This document shows positions 22,601-35,300 of a stretch of 64,000 nt of DNA, piece after piece. Source of the stretch: Blasia pusilla (Eukaryota; Marchantiophyta; Marchantiopsida; Blasiales). The stretch spans positions 21,514,001 through 21,578,000 of the forward strand of contig CM114273.1 of NCBI GenBank assembly GCA_050084515.1, in the 5' to 3' direction. The number at the start of each line of letters is the position of its first letter. Positions within the stretch are counted from its first letter, which is position 1. The notes beneath the pieces were generated by a model. It did not search any database. It saw only the letters and a program-made list of their open reading frames with translations, and had not been told where the DNA came from. Made by a program: the position numbers and the translations under genes.

Positions 22601-25600
22601 CTGCTGAAAGCGGTGCTGAGTTAGATACCTAACAACTACGCTGACAGCCTACGCATTAACAACCCTTGATCTTGAATGACAAATTCAACGTTGATCTGGA
22701 ATGGGATTTGCAACAGCTTCGAGCATGATGCTGTAGACGTAGAGGATGAGGGCGAGTCCAAGCAGGCTCCACCAAAGTCCTCTGACAAGGTGCCCCCTTC
22801 TTCAACGACTAATTCGACGAAGGGCACTACCACGTGGAATGCCAAGGTAAAGCTACGAAGGAGGTTTGGATGGCGATCTTCAGACAGTCCGAGCCCATGC
22901 TCATGGAGTTTCTAGACAATATTGCGTGTAAGGAAAAGTTAAAGAAGTGCAAATATGGAGTTGCGATGGTTTTGGAAGGCTTTTAGGCGGTCACTATACG
23001 CTCTCATGCATCCCTCTTCTTCAGATCATTCTCCAAGAGTTTACGGTCGATGTCCAGCTGTGCTCATTCTGAGCAGACGTGTATGTGGTTCCCCTCCCTT
23101 CCCTCCCTTTCCCCATTCTCGTACATGACCACCGTGACGCGTTGGAATCGTAACTCCATACAAGGGCTCTCGCAACTGAACCCTAATCTCGTTGTTTTGA
23201 GTCTCTTTGTCGACAACCAGCATGCTGAATGTAGTGGATAGCAAGAAGCAGGTAAGTTTCTGGTGAAGGTAGTAGTGATGCCCATCTGCGTCATCTAATG
23301 CACAGCCATGGAGTTTCAATTGACTGCACGCAACAACAATTCGTGTGCTCCATAGCTTTTCTGTCAGCAGTCTTGTTGGTTGCCGCAAACAAGGTGAGGA
23401 AGTTCTCACTTTGAGGCATCCTAGCTGGTACAAGGCAACAAAATGACCTTTCTCCTAAAAGTGGTTGATGTGATGTCGTGGTCTCCCTTGTGTCATAGTG
23501 CATGCAGTAAAGGGTAATTCTGTGTTCTTGCAGGTCATGCTGATGAGTGGTTCTAGTGAAGCAGCTCTTACCGAGCTTCTGCTGGATGAATGTCCCGATG
23601 ACAAGCTTGTCCACCTTCATAACCTTCTGAAGTTTGTAGCGCTCCGAAAAGATCGTAGTGCAATTATGGCAGCTGGAGGGGTGTGGGATAAGGATCTGGA
23701 TGGAGGAGATCCTGCGGTGGAAGAAGACGTTTTGATTCGCACAGCCATAAGGTATGCAGGAAAGGAATTATGATATGACCTCTGGTTTGTATGTTGATTT
23801 TGCTTGTGAGCTCTGTATTGGGATTGGATGTCTTTATCGGAGTCCATGGAATCAGTTCAAGGGCTACAATGGCTGTAGGAATGGGAGTTGAGTCGCAGTT
23901 CTACAAATGTGACTGTCATGGAGGTTGCCTTCACAGATTGATTGGAGTATTGACACTCAACAATGGTCTTATTATATTGTTCATAGTCAAGCTTTTTGAT
24001 GCCTGTTTTGTATGTAAAAGTAGTAATAATAGCTTGCATCTACTTTTGCTCAAATGTCTTGGGGATGCCAAGAGTATCCTTGGCAGAGTTCAAACAATGA
24101 AATCTATGAGTCGACTATGACAGATAGACTAGAGGAGCTTTGGTTTCTGCAAAGGATTCAACTTTCATAATAATGACAGTGAGAGGAGCATGACTTGGTG
24201 GACCCTAAGTATTACTCTCTGGCTGTAATGTGCATGTTCAATGTGCGTGTATTTTTAGCACATGAATATAGTGGTCATCTAGGAACACATAGAGTGGTAT
24301 GATCTGAGGCCAACTTCTTAACTTGTTGGGATGGTCTGCTAGGTGTACTAAGCAGTTAACACAGTTGGATCTCACTGGGTGCAAAAATTGGATTCGATTT
24401 CTGGAGGTATAGCTCTGACACCTAAATCAATCCTGTTTCACTTGCTATCTTGAGACAGAATGCTGGTGCTTTTTGGTTGTTGGTTGAATTTGAATTTTGA
24501 TGCTGACCTAAATGTTCATGATTCTGCCATTACAGGTGCATTATGAAAGGCTCGGGGAGGATGGGCTTCCTGGCCACAGGGAAGTGACTGTGATGTTTCT
24601 ACCTGATCTTTCTGGATGCCTTCCATCATTGGGAGAGTGGCATCTGCAGTGGAGCCAATGGCGACAGTTGAAACTAGAACGTGAAGCTCAAGCCAAGGGG
24701 GAAAAGGTGCTGCTGAATGACTGAAGTGTTCGATGTGATGTTTTTGACGCTGTAGATTTGGACAGAGTAGATCTGTATAGTTTCACCTCCTGGTTGTCTC
24801 TGGTTGGGTGGAAGTCATATGCAAGGAACAAGTATATGGGCTAGGCTAATCTGATGAGACACTCTTGTCCAGACTTTGAGGCTGAAGTCTTTGAAGACGA
24901 GTGAATGAAGCTTTTCTTGAGGCTGAGGGTCCTTTGGTGGCTGCTTTTGATGCTGTGTTTCATTTCTCTATAACATCTACAATTTGTCTCTAGTACTGCA
25001 CTTTGAAGAAGAGTCACAACAATGGTGAGGTGTAGCCAATTTTCTCTGCCACTTGGTGGTTATTCTAAAATCCCTGCTGCAACGGGCTGGCAATGGTCTG
25101 TGGTTTCTGAACTGATAGTGAAGTCTACATGAGTAGGATTGTATGATCGATGTCACAATTCACTCTGTTTGGTGCAGGAAGGAAAGCCTTCAGAGAAGAA
25201 GGTGTTGGTCCAGGAAGGTACTACTCTCATAGATTTCATTGATATTGGTACTGTTACCAGAATGGATTTTTCACCAAAAGTTGTTAATGAGATATTATTT
25301 AGCTCCTGTTCCTCAGCTTACATTCCCTATTACCAGATGCGGGTTGTGAATATTGGTGGTTTCCACCCTTCAACCCAAGGTGATAGATGAGGAAATTGGG
25401 GCAAGATGTGAGCCCGCAAAACTCCTATCTCACATTCATGTGCCACGAGTTAACTGTCTAGGTTTTCTGTACTAGGTATTCAGTGATGGTGTGAGTGGGG
25501 AGAGTCTTTTTTAAGAGAACTTTTCATTTCACTCAATGGTTCAGGCGGTGATACAAATGGCAGCAGTAAAGAGGAGGCAGAAGTTAATGATGAGGGTAAC

Positions 25601-28176
25601 GAGAAAGAGGAAAAGAAAGAGAAATCTGTGGAAGGAAAGCCAGAAGGGAAGGAGGAGGAGGTTGATGAAATTGATGGTAAATCCAAAACCAATGAGGAAA
25701 ACAAAGACATGAAGTCGAAGTTGGAAGAGGAGTTGCCTCAGCAGTCTGGATTCTTGCTGACAACCCAACGCACAAAGACCACCAAAGTACGGAACCTAAA
25801 ATGACTTTCTTTTGAGTTATTGCTTCAACATTATTAATCATGAATTAGAATCACAAGTTTTGAAGAAATTATGTGAACCATTAAATCCGTTTCAGGACTG
25901 ACTGTGTGCCAAGCATCCTTAGGTACAACTAAGTCACAATGGAAATGTTGTACAGATGCGCTCGATGACTATATCCTTAGATGGCCTGCTTGATTATGAC
26001 GAGGAAGATAGAGAGGAATGCACCTTTGAGGTAAGTCAACCCCCTCTTCCTGCCATCCACATGGTTGCATCAGGTTGCTTCAAATGGAAAGTAAGAAGCT
26101 CTTATTGGTTCTGATGTAGTGCTTTTGTGTTCATGGAATTTTGGTAAAGTGACATGTGGTTTTGTACATACAGCTCTCTATCTTTGCTGAAGTATATCAA
26201 GAAATGCTGCAGTTCAAGATGGGTAGTCTGATCGTTGCAGATCTAGAGGTAAGACTCACTTGCTTCACCATGAATTGGGGTCTCTACGCTGGGCAAACTT
26301 TGGATCCTCTAAATCTGCTTTATTAGCTCTCAGAGAAATTTAATGTGGGTAGTGGAATGGATGCGATGGTGAGTATTTTCTGATAGACCTCCTTTCTATT
26401 TCTTCAAGCGGGTTTCTGGAGAAGGGGGCTGAGCTGGATATGGGTGACTGAGTTTTGGTTCTGTAAACCCGTTTGACACAACTTGGTTTCTTGAACATGT
26501 AGATACTGCGGGAGTCTGCTTATTCTAGGAAGAGAGAAGAAAGGAAGCGTGTGCGCCCAGAAGTGAAGGAAGAGGCCTTCAGAGATGTAGATGGAGAGGG
26601 GTCCTCTTCAAGAAAGAGGAGCAAGTTTTCAGACAGAGCAGGAACACCAGAGACAACGGTGGAAACTACCCCGGAACCTAAAAATGAGATTGTTCCAGAG
26701 CCCAAGATTGAGATTCCAGAGCCCAAGATTGAGATTGTTCCAGAACGTAGGATTGAGATAGAGGCTAGTGATATACTAAATGCAAATAGTGAGGAAGAGC
26801 TCAGGGAGTTAGCTGCAAGGAGAGAGGAATCTGTAATGGATGCAGAGAAGGCAAAACCAGAGGGACAAGGAGAGAAGGCAGAAGAGAATGGCACAGGTCA
26901 CCAAGAGGAAAATAAAGAAGATGAAGTGGCAAATTTATCTCTGGATGAAGAAGGCTTGCAGTCTAGCAAAGACATCGTGATTGTGGAAACGATGGATGTT
27001 GCTATTACAACCGCCTCTTCAGATGTGGATATGAAAGATGCTGCAGCCAGTAAAGATAGAGGTCTGGAGGTAAGCAGTGTTTTTGTGTTGGAATCTCGAT
27101 GGTACTGTACTCCTGTGTATCAAGGTTGGACTGTCACTTGAGAGTGCCATGCCTGGGTGACAAACATTCATGCGACTTTTTTACCCAGGGACATTAAATT
27201 GCTTGATGCATTTCAATCTGAAATATTGAAAGCTATTCAAGAGTGTCCCATGGAACTCAAATGCTAAGTGTTTACCATGTAGAAATTAGTGCTTGCTATC
27301 CTGAGTTGATTAATTAATTCAAGAGAATTAATTAAATATAAATTTTTGTTCTGGAGCAGGAAAAGTTGGAGGACAAAAAAGGGGAGAAAAAGCATGTGAT
27401 TGACAGGGATGTGCTACTGGTAAGTTTCAGTCTATTGTTTGGCTAGGACTACAATGGTGTATTCACTTAAATGCTGTTCCTGGAATGAGCCACTATGATT
27501 TACTGGTTGCACTGCATTGCCCAATTGGGTGGGCTTCTGGATTAACATAATGTGATTTGTGCAGGCCTATCGATATTTTGACAGGAACCGAGTGGGCTAC
27601 TTAAAGGTAGTAAGATTGGCAATTGCTCGGTGGATTCCAAAATGACATTATCAGGAAAATTAATTGTAATGCCTGTAGTTGAGGACTACGTGTACAAAGC
27701 CTGGGAGTTGAATGAGAGATCTCTGGGGAGGTCTTTTTCAGATTGTTAATATGTGTTTTAAGTCTTCCATTTGCATTGTATATCACATGCTCTTAGAATT
27801 CCTTTGTTGCTCTTCAGGGGGAAGATGTGCGGCGGCTCTTGCATGGATTGGGAAGGTTCATGTCTCATCGCAATGTGAAGGTACTCTCACGCGAATGTCT
27901 AGACCTTTTGTACAGAGAAAGGACTGAATGCTGTAAAAGGTTTCCATAATGAGCTTAGATGGTTATTCTCTCACTAAGTGAAACACATGTTCTCCCAGTA
28001 AGTCGTGAGAAATTTTTCTTCATGCCTAAAAGAACTGTTCTCTTGGTTTTCTTCAGGAGCTTGTCGCATGTGCTATCTCCGAAAGCAGTAAGTCGCGTGA
28101 TGAGCGGATCATTTATCGGAACTTTGCAGAGAAGGATTTGGCCGTGGAGAAAGATGTACATCCAGTGATCGAGTGA
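16635..28176 (+). CDS. RSA1: RSA1/EMB1579-like (CCAR1/DBC1 family) nuclear protein, 24 exons
   Basis: About 1,299 residues. Exons: 16635-16718, 18079-18231, 18430-18714, 18940-19368, 19808-19864, 20042-20148, 20335-21015, 21217-21262, 21637-21729, 21944-21999, 22717-22846, 23534-23751, 24343-24406, 24536-24706, 25178-25217, 25545-25786, 25956-26030, 26174-26248, 26327-26368, 26503-27069, 27360-27419, 27565-27606, 27818-27880, 28057-28176. All junctions are GT-AG and phases agree. Domains: Gln/Tyr/Gly-rich low-complexity region (about 1-530, with QYGGQYGSVYG); Arg-Asp/Arg-Glu repeats (about 530-600); conserved block DRDYTTLCKRYSKLYV (exon 9); DBC1 inactive-Nudix-like domain (VMLMSGSSEAAL onward, exons 12-14); acidic region; SLDGLLDYDEED block; EF-hand AYRYFDRNRVGYLKGEDVRRLL. 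From memory, Arabidopsis RSA1/EMB1579 is a nuclear calcium-binding, condensate-forming protein linked to salt response. The exon 6-7 junction is least certain. Confidence 0.9.
19808..19864 (+). repeat. CAR-repeat coding exon (poly-Gln)
   Basis: Exon 5 of the RSA1-like gene is almost entirely CAG/CAA codons. It encodes 11 or more Gln before HDRQEQQ and makes a length-variable tract likely. Confidence 0.85.
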
Positions 28177-31100
28177 TTGTGGAAAGGTTGTGGTTTTCTG
28201 GGGAAAGTTCATACTTTGAATTTTTGAACATCAAGGATGGGACTTGAGGTTTGCCTTCAATGGGCTTGCAATCAAGGAAATTGGCTGACCTTCTAGAGGT
28301 TTAAGCTGTGACCAGGTTACGTTATAAAAGCTTGTGCTGGAATGGAGCCTATAACTGTTTCCTTAAATGTTGCCATAGCAGCTCAACTTGTGCGAATCTA
28401 ATTGGATGTGTGGAGGTGTTGAATGTGCGAGTGCCAAGTTCTGCACCAATAGTCCTTCTGCATATTCCCTTAATTTCATCATCCTACGAACCATTTAAAT
28501 TGTATTTTAATGAGCAGGATCTTTTCACTTTCACGGTAGTAAAGTTGAGGTTGGTTTTGCTCAAGCACCTACAGGTCGATGAATCATAATGGGGCTCAAC
28601 GTGGTAGTCAACAACACCATGTCTTCCGATCCAATAGACCCCATTACACCGTGCTCTACCAGGATGGACGTATCAAGTAGATTGCAAATGCCTCATGGAA
28701 GTTCCAGGAAACCAGATCTGGGTTGATTTTTAAAACAATCATCTGCCAAATCTAGTAGACCAAAGTGTCGAAGATGGAGATATGAGAGTGGGAAGTTAGA
28801 GGTGATACGCACGATATGCATGTAAGCGATTGGTCCAAGGAGGTATGGTCAGTTCCTAGAGCAGACCTGCCCGTCTACCATGGTTTGACTAAATGAGAGA
28901 ATTTAGAAACACCAGGTATTCAGAATGTTCTGTATAAAAGGTGCTAGTCTTCACATTATGAGAGGACTTTCTGTTCTTCTGACGCTCATGAAGTCAAGAA
29001 TGGAACTCCTTGCCGTGGTCGCAAAATTTTTACTAATCTACATTTGTCACTAGCATAGTTGATGTAGAGCAGTCGCAAAGGAGTTGCAAACTAATCAAAT
29101 TCTAAATATTATGGAACTTTCATGTTAATTGTTTTTTCAAATATTGGAAAATAAAATGCACAATTCACATCCACATTTAAAAAATTGTAAACTTTTTATG
29201 AATCTATTTAAATAAAATTGTTTCCAAAATAGACAATAATCTATAACCGGGTTTGCCCTACTGTCAAGGTCATAGTCCTAATGTCCATGATGCGGTGCGA
29301 GACAAATATAAGGTCCATCACAACTAGAAGATTATGTGGGCTTTCGAAGCATGCGGTTGCCCAAACATGGGACCTCCACTAATTGACCAAGAACAACTAG
29401 TTGAGTTGCTATGGATAGGACCTAGAGAGCCACTTGCCTTGCCTAGTGGGTCTGGAGATCCTATACATAGATCTTAGGGCAAATGAATTGCTCTATGAGG
29501 CGCCTCTCAAGCACCTCCTCTGCCCCTCCTCCTCCTTGTTACAGGAGGTGTCATCATCCAAAAGGTCAAATTCCATAATTCAATTTGATGTTAGTCATGT
29601 CAGAGGGTGTTCCCCATGAATATGAGGAATGTACAATTGTATATAGTCTCACTAACATTAGTATTCTCGGATAATTTGAAAACACCTTAGAAAAAAAAGC
29701 ACTCAATAAGTTAGGAACTTAAGGAGGATCATATGAGATCTTGATTGATGAAGTCCTTCTCTTTTATCCTCCAACCCGCCCGCACATCCTCCCTGACCTT
29801 GGTTGTGGGATATTTGCCATACTTCGTGAACAATACATCCACATAATTAGTTAAACATTTTAAAATGTCACTAACTCAATCATTCTAATAATGTAATCAT
29901 GTCGAGACAAAGCAACTTCTTTGCCTCGTGTGCAACCGGGGTCCATGAACTCTCCAATATGAAAGTACCCAAGCCTTCGTGTCTCACACGCGGCCGTTCC
30001 ATTAGAGGTGGAGCAGCCTCCTCAACATCGACATCACCACCCTCTATTCTCTTGATGCCATCCATTCCGACCACTCTACCTCTATCTTAAACATCTAACA
30101 CATAAATATTGACAAGTTGGTGGTGATGACATTCCTCCATAAAAAAGTCCAAATGTACGTTTGTGGATTGCAAAACCCGATCCACAGCACGTGCCACCAC
30201 CCTATCTAACATCATATCAATATCTTTCTATTGAGTTAGAGTCGGAGAAAATCTTAGCTATTTCTCTACAAAATGTATCCTCCTTTGGTGATCAGGAAGA
30301 AAAGTCGTTTTCGATTCGGGGATTCGTTCTGTCTAGTGGGAAGAACTTTGGCGGAAAGAAGGATGAATCTTGGGGTGAAAAGTCAGAAATGAGAAAAATG
30401 AAGGTGTGTTGGGGTGTTGGTGGTCGGTCATTTTTTTTGGCGAGTCCATTGCACCTATTTCGTAGCTATAGTGCGCGTACCTTTGCCATTTTTTGTGCAA
30501 GTATCGAGAGCCACAAGACAATCACATGTGTTGATTTTGCGATTTTGCGATTTTGCAACTTGAATTTTTGATTTACTATGCGAATGTGTTGCTGCTATAG
30601 AGACTTGGAAAGAGGGTGTGATTGTAGAAAGTGACAATAGAGATCGTAGTCGCAAGACAATTGCATGATTTGCACTCACAAATTATAGTTGCATGACAAT
30701 TGTAAAGTAGCCACAAAATTGAAAATTATGCTCGCAAGACGCCAGCAAGCCACAAAAAATCCCTTGTAGTGATTCAATATTAATAGAAGATCTCTACTTG
30801 ACTTATTTGATGCGATGCAACCACCATCTTGATCTTCTCATACATCCGTGCAATAATCTCCCCCACTTTGTGCTAAGGAACCTTATACTAGGATTAATAA
30901 GGTTTCAGATTACAAAAATAGTGTAAATAAAATTCCTAAGATTTACAAATTGATTTTTGGATTATAATAACTCAAAAGGCAAGGGGTTATATAATTTTTG
31001 TGTAAAAATTGAATATAATTTCAATTAATAAGTTATAAAAAAATATTGATATAGAGCTTGGAAAAAAAAGTAATTTTAACATTAACTATATGCAAAATAT

Positions 31101-32345
31101 CAATATTATTTAGATGCACATGAAGTAGTATGAACTTACATCCGTATACGGTAGCTTGATGTAAATTTTCTTCATGTAGGTGGCTATGAAATCTTTTTAA
31201 TTTTACAATTTACAAGCAAGATAAACTTGATAAGAAGAATCCCAATATGCTATAATTCATTGTTGACTATAAGATGAGTGAGTGGCAATACTATCATATA
31301 TATGTATTGGCATTGGCATTGCAACTAGATTATAAATTGACAGGTACACATGGTCTTGTGCATTGCTTCTTATCCAAATAAGATAAAATCATATTTTATC
31401 TAATTCAGATCTAATTTCAATAATTATACAATAATAGAATTTTCTTGATCTAGCTCTAGAGAACAAGTGACTAATGATACATAATATGCAAACAAGACAC
31501 ATTACTCTTAGTTGGATAAAATATTTGCAAACATGTATCCTTGTCTATTGGTAGTTTTATCTTCATTTTTTGTTTGTGTGGAAATACATAAAAATTCATC
31601 GAATGAAAGACAAATTTTTTATGGAAAAAAATATTCATATTGACAATGAAAGACAAATAGAAACAAAGAATTTTTCAACTTTTCCTCTTGAGTCAATATA
31701 ATCGAGGATATTCAAATGTGTTATGTGAAGTTGGAATCTACCACTATTGCCATAGTTGCAACATGTAAGTATAACCACTCGTACTAGTGATTTGTAGAGA
31801 TCTTTAATTTGAAAAATGAATAAATATTTTAGAATTGAGTCACATGTAAATTCTACCTGATTTTGTTGACAAATATACAACAATGAAATGTGAGGGTATC
31901 AAAATAATGGGTGTTTAAACCATATGATTATATGAATTTTTTAGACATGTTGAGAGACAAGAATGATATGTGAAGCCTTTTTAGACAGGCCATAAGAGTA
32001 TTTTAAATCTTAGAGATTAAAAAAAATGATTCAACCATATATCCATACATATAAAAACGATTGGGTTGCAAGATTCGTATCCAACCATCCAATAATTTTA
32101 TATATGCTAGAAATATAAATTTACATTGAATAGTGTTAAGAGCAAATAATGCGTGGGTGTAATGTAAGTGAAGTATTCCACCACATGAAATATTCAAGAG
32201 CTAATATCACTTGAGTCCTCATATTAGTATTCTAGGGCATATTTAATCTTTGAACTATTTCTATGCAATCCCCTTATAGGCTTATAATATATCTAGAATT
32301 TTCATTTATACTAGAGATTTCAATCTCCCTCTTATTTGGTGGATA
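28177..32345. other. Gene-free AT-rich intergenic region
   Basis: It includes the 3' flank of the RSA1-like gene up to about 28.6 kb, then AT-rich DNA with short unsupported frames. A small GATTTTGC tandem lies near 30531-30557. No transposon protein motif was recognised. Confidence 0.5.
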
Positions 32346-35300
32346 TTACTCAAATGTGAAGGGAGGAGGATTTGGAAATGGTGAGGTTAAAGACCTAAGT
32401 AATTTAGGTTGTATCTCTTCCTGGAAAATAAATTGTGGTAACTTCGAGGTGGAAAAGGTTGCAGATATCCATGATTGGAGGGGTGGTTTATTATTGGTAA
32501 TATCTATGATGGTTTGAGTGATAGAATTGAACGAAGAACCAATATGTGGTATTATAGGTTGCGAGACACAAACTATGGTTGTTGGATGCGGAGAAAATTG
32601 AGATGTTGGAAGGCGAATGTGAGTGTCGATATCATTGGGTAATCCTCTGTGATGACCAAATATCATGACCACCACTATGATTAGGCGTCCTGGAACACTC
32701 CAAGTCCCTGAAAAGCTAAAGGGGATATCCACACATTTGAATGTCTTATCAAGATCAAATGCACAATTATATCCTTTTGAGAGTCCAATATTGCCATACG
32801 CGATGCATACAACCATCATAATGACATCATTTAAATAGCAAGAAAAGAAAAGAAAAGAAAAGAAATGGCAAGTACAAACACGAGTTTGAAGATGTCCAGA
32901 CTAACATAAGATTTTACACTTCATTAGAATTTAAATATTAGGAAGACAATGAAATTTTATGATAAGAAATATTTCTTTTTGTAGCCAAAACTTTCATGCG
33001 TAAATTTTCAATTCAATTTAAAGGTTTTAGTTATTTTTTAGATAGATTTGATTGATGGTATGTAATAATTTTATGCCTTAAAATATGGGGAATAATTTAC
33101 TCATATGAATATCTATATTGTTATTGGAGAGTAACTTTTTGATTTGCAAACACCAATAAGCTTGATACATGACAACAACAAGAAGAAAATCTTTTGGGGG
33201 CAACAAAAAGAGCCTTCACTAAATTTGTGTGAAATATGATTAGTCCCTTGCAAGGGCCAGGTTGGACACCAGTATAGGATAATATGAGTCCTTACAAAAC
33301 ATAAGTTTTGTATGCAATAAAAAAATATAAGATAGAATTTTTTTTTTTACTTTATATGGGTATATGGTATAATGAGAGTCTTCATCAAAGCTTAAGCTAA
33401 AAGGGGGCATAAATATATAAAATGAATTTCGAAGCCAAGTTAAATCACATAAACATAATAGACATGAATGGGTAATATTAGATTATTATTTTTAAAACTT
33501 GATGAGGACGAATACACACTATTTCTCTCTTTAAGAGATAGTTATAAGTGCATGTGCACAAAATAACAATCAGGAAGTGCAAGAAGTTTAGGAGTTGCCA
33601 TTTATTCGCACTTTTCCATTCCATCGCCAACTGAAAAAGGTTGCACAGAGAAAAAGTCCGTGTCTAGGGACATATCCATGTTTGCGGACTTATATATGTC
33701 TCTAGGACGGACACATACGTGTGGGTACGGGTACCCGTGGCCCGTATGTGAGCCCGCCCTGCGACGTAAACACGGGTTCGGCCAACCTGCACCCAGTGTA
33801 AGCACTGGTCGCCCGTTTTGTAGCCAACACCGGTCCGTCCTGAGCCCGCATTGGGTCGAGGAGGGCAAGTCGGAGCAGTCGACGTATGGGCTGATTCTTG
33901 CCCGTCTCCCGTAATTTTTGCCCGCATGCGTTTCCGTGTCTTGAGCGGGGCGCTGGGTTCCGAAAAAACCCGGGCGGGGGACTCGTTAGGCATGTCCGTT
34001 TCCTTGCAACTATGTAACTCATTGTCTACTTAAGTACAATCCACTTTATCATAAAATAAAACTTCAAACACAAAAGAATCCACAATATCCAAGGACGGAA
34101 GGAGGAAAAAGCAAACGAATGCAAGAAGTGGTCAACTGCGAGATGAAGTAAGTTTTGACATAAATGGAGGAGGAAGAGCCTTGAACTATCTATATTATAA
34201 TGGGTAATTCTATGTGTACAATAGACAATAAGAAATATTGGGATAGTAAGAAAAAATAACAAGAGGTTCAAATTTTGTACCTTGAATCATATTAAATGGG
34301 TAGAGAAAATGAATTTTAATGGAATAGGAAAATAATTTTATTAGTTAGTTATTAAATTTACATTGTAGTGGGTGATCTACATGAAAAAGAAGACAAAATA
34401 ATGGGATATTAGAAAAAATAGTAAAAAATTACAATTATTTTCCTTAACTTATATGTGATAGGAGGGCAAAATGAACTTTAATAGAGATGGGGTAAATATT
34501 TTTTAAATTTTATGGAAGGGTGGAATTATTTAGGGGAGTGAGATATCATTTAGATTTTAATTGAAGAATAGAATTACTTAGAAGAATGGAATGTCATTAC
34601 TCTTCTAAGATTTAAGAAAAAACATTTTATATTAAAATTTTGAAATGAAAAATTTAAGGATTGTTGAAAATAATCATGTTAATTCATATTCAATATTCTA
34701 AGAATGGAAAATGAATTAGAATGTAAAAAATAATAAATTTGTTAATTAAATAATAATTTAAATAATGGATAATATTTTGGTAAGAATGTGAAAAGTGAGT
34801 ATGATTTTAACTTTCACGATAAGCAAAATTATTCAAGGGAGTTGAATATTATTTAAAATTTAATTAAAAAGTGGAATTAATTTAAAAGCGAAAAAAGAAT
34901 TCATCGAAAATTTCAAAATGAAAATTATCTCAGGGGGAAAAAAAGATTTTCGCGAAAGGAAAGGGAGCGAGGGAAGCCCGAGAAAAGTGGTGAGTGAATG
35001 GACGGACGTTCACACCTGACGACTTCGAAGATGATTTTGAAGATGGCGAAGTTCAAAGGATCCTTCTTGATGCTCCTGCTCTCCGAGAGGCAGAGCGCGA
35101 GAATGGCGAAGAACAAGAAAGTGGTGTCCTTCGTGAAAATCCTCCTCCATCGTCGAAGCGACGTGTCCTCAACTTCTCCGTCCAAAGTCTCGATGTGGAG
35201 TTCGTCGTACCCGTTCCCGGCGGCCGCTTGTACCGACAAGAACGAAGGGTAGGCCGACAAATACCTTCATCCACAGACAGACCAACCAACCGACCAATCG

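Noticed and set aside
23041-23433. Frames on both strands in RSA1 intron 11
   Set aside because: They lie between two exons whose phases join correctly without them and show no conserved motif.
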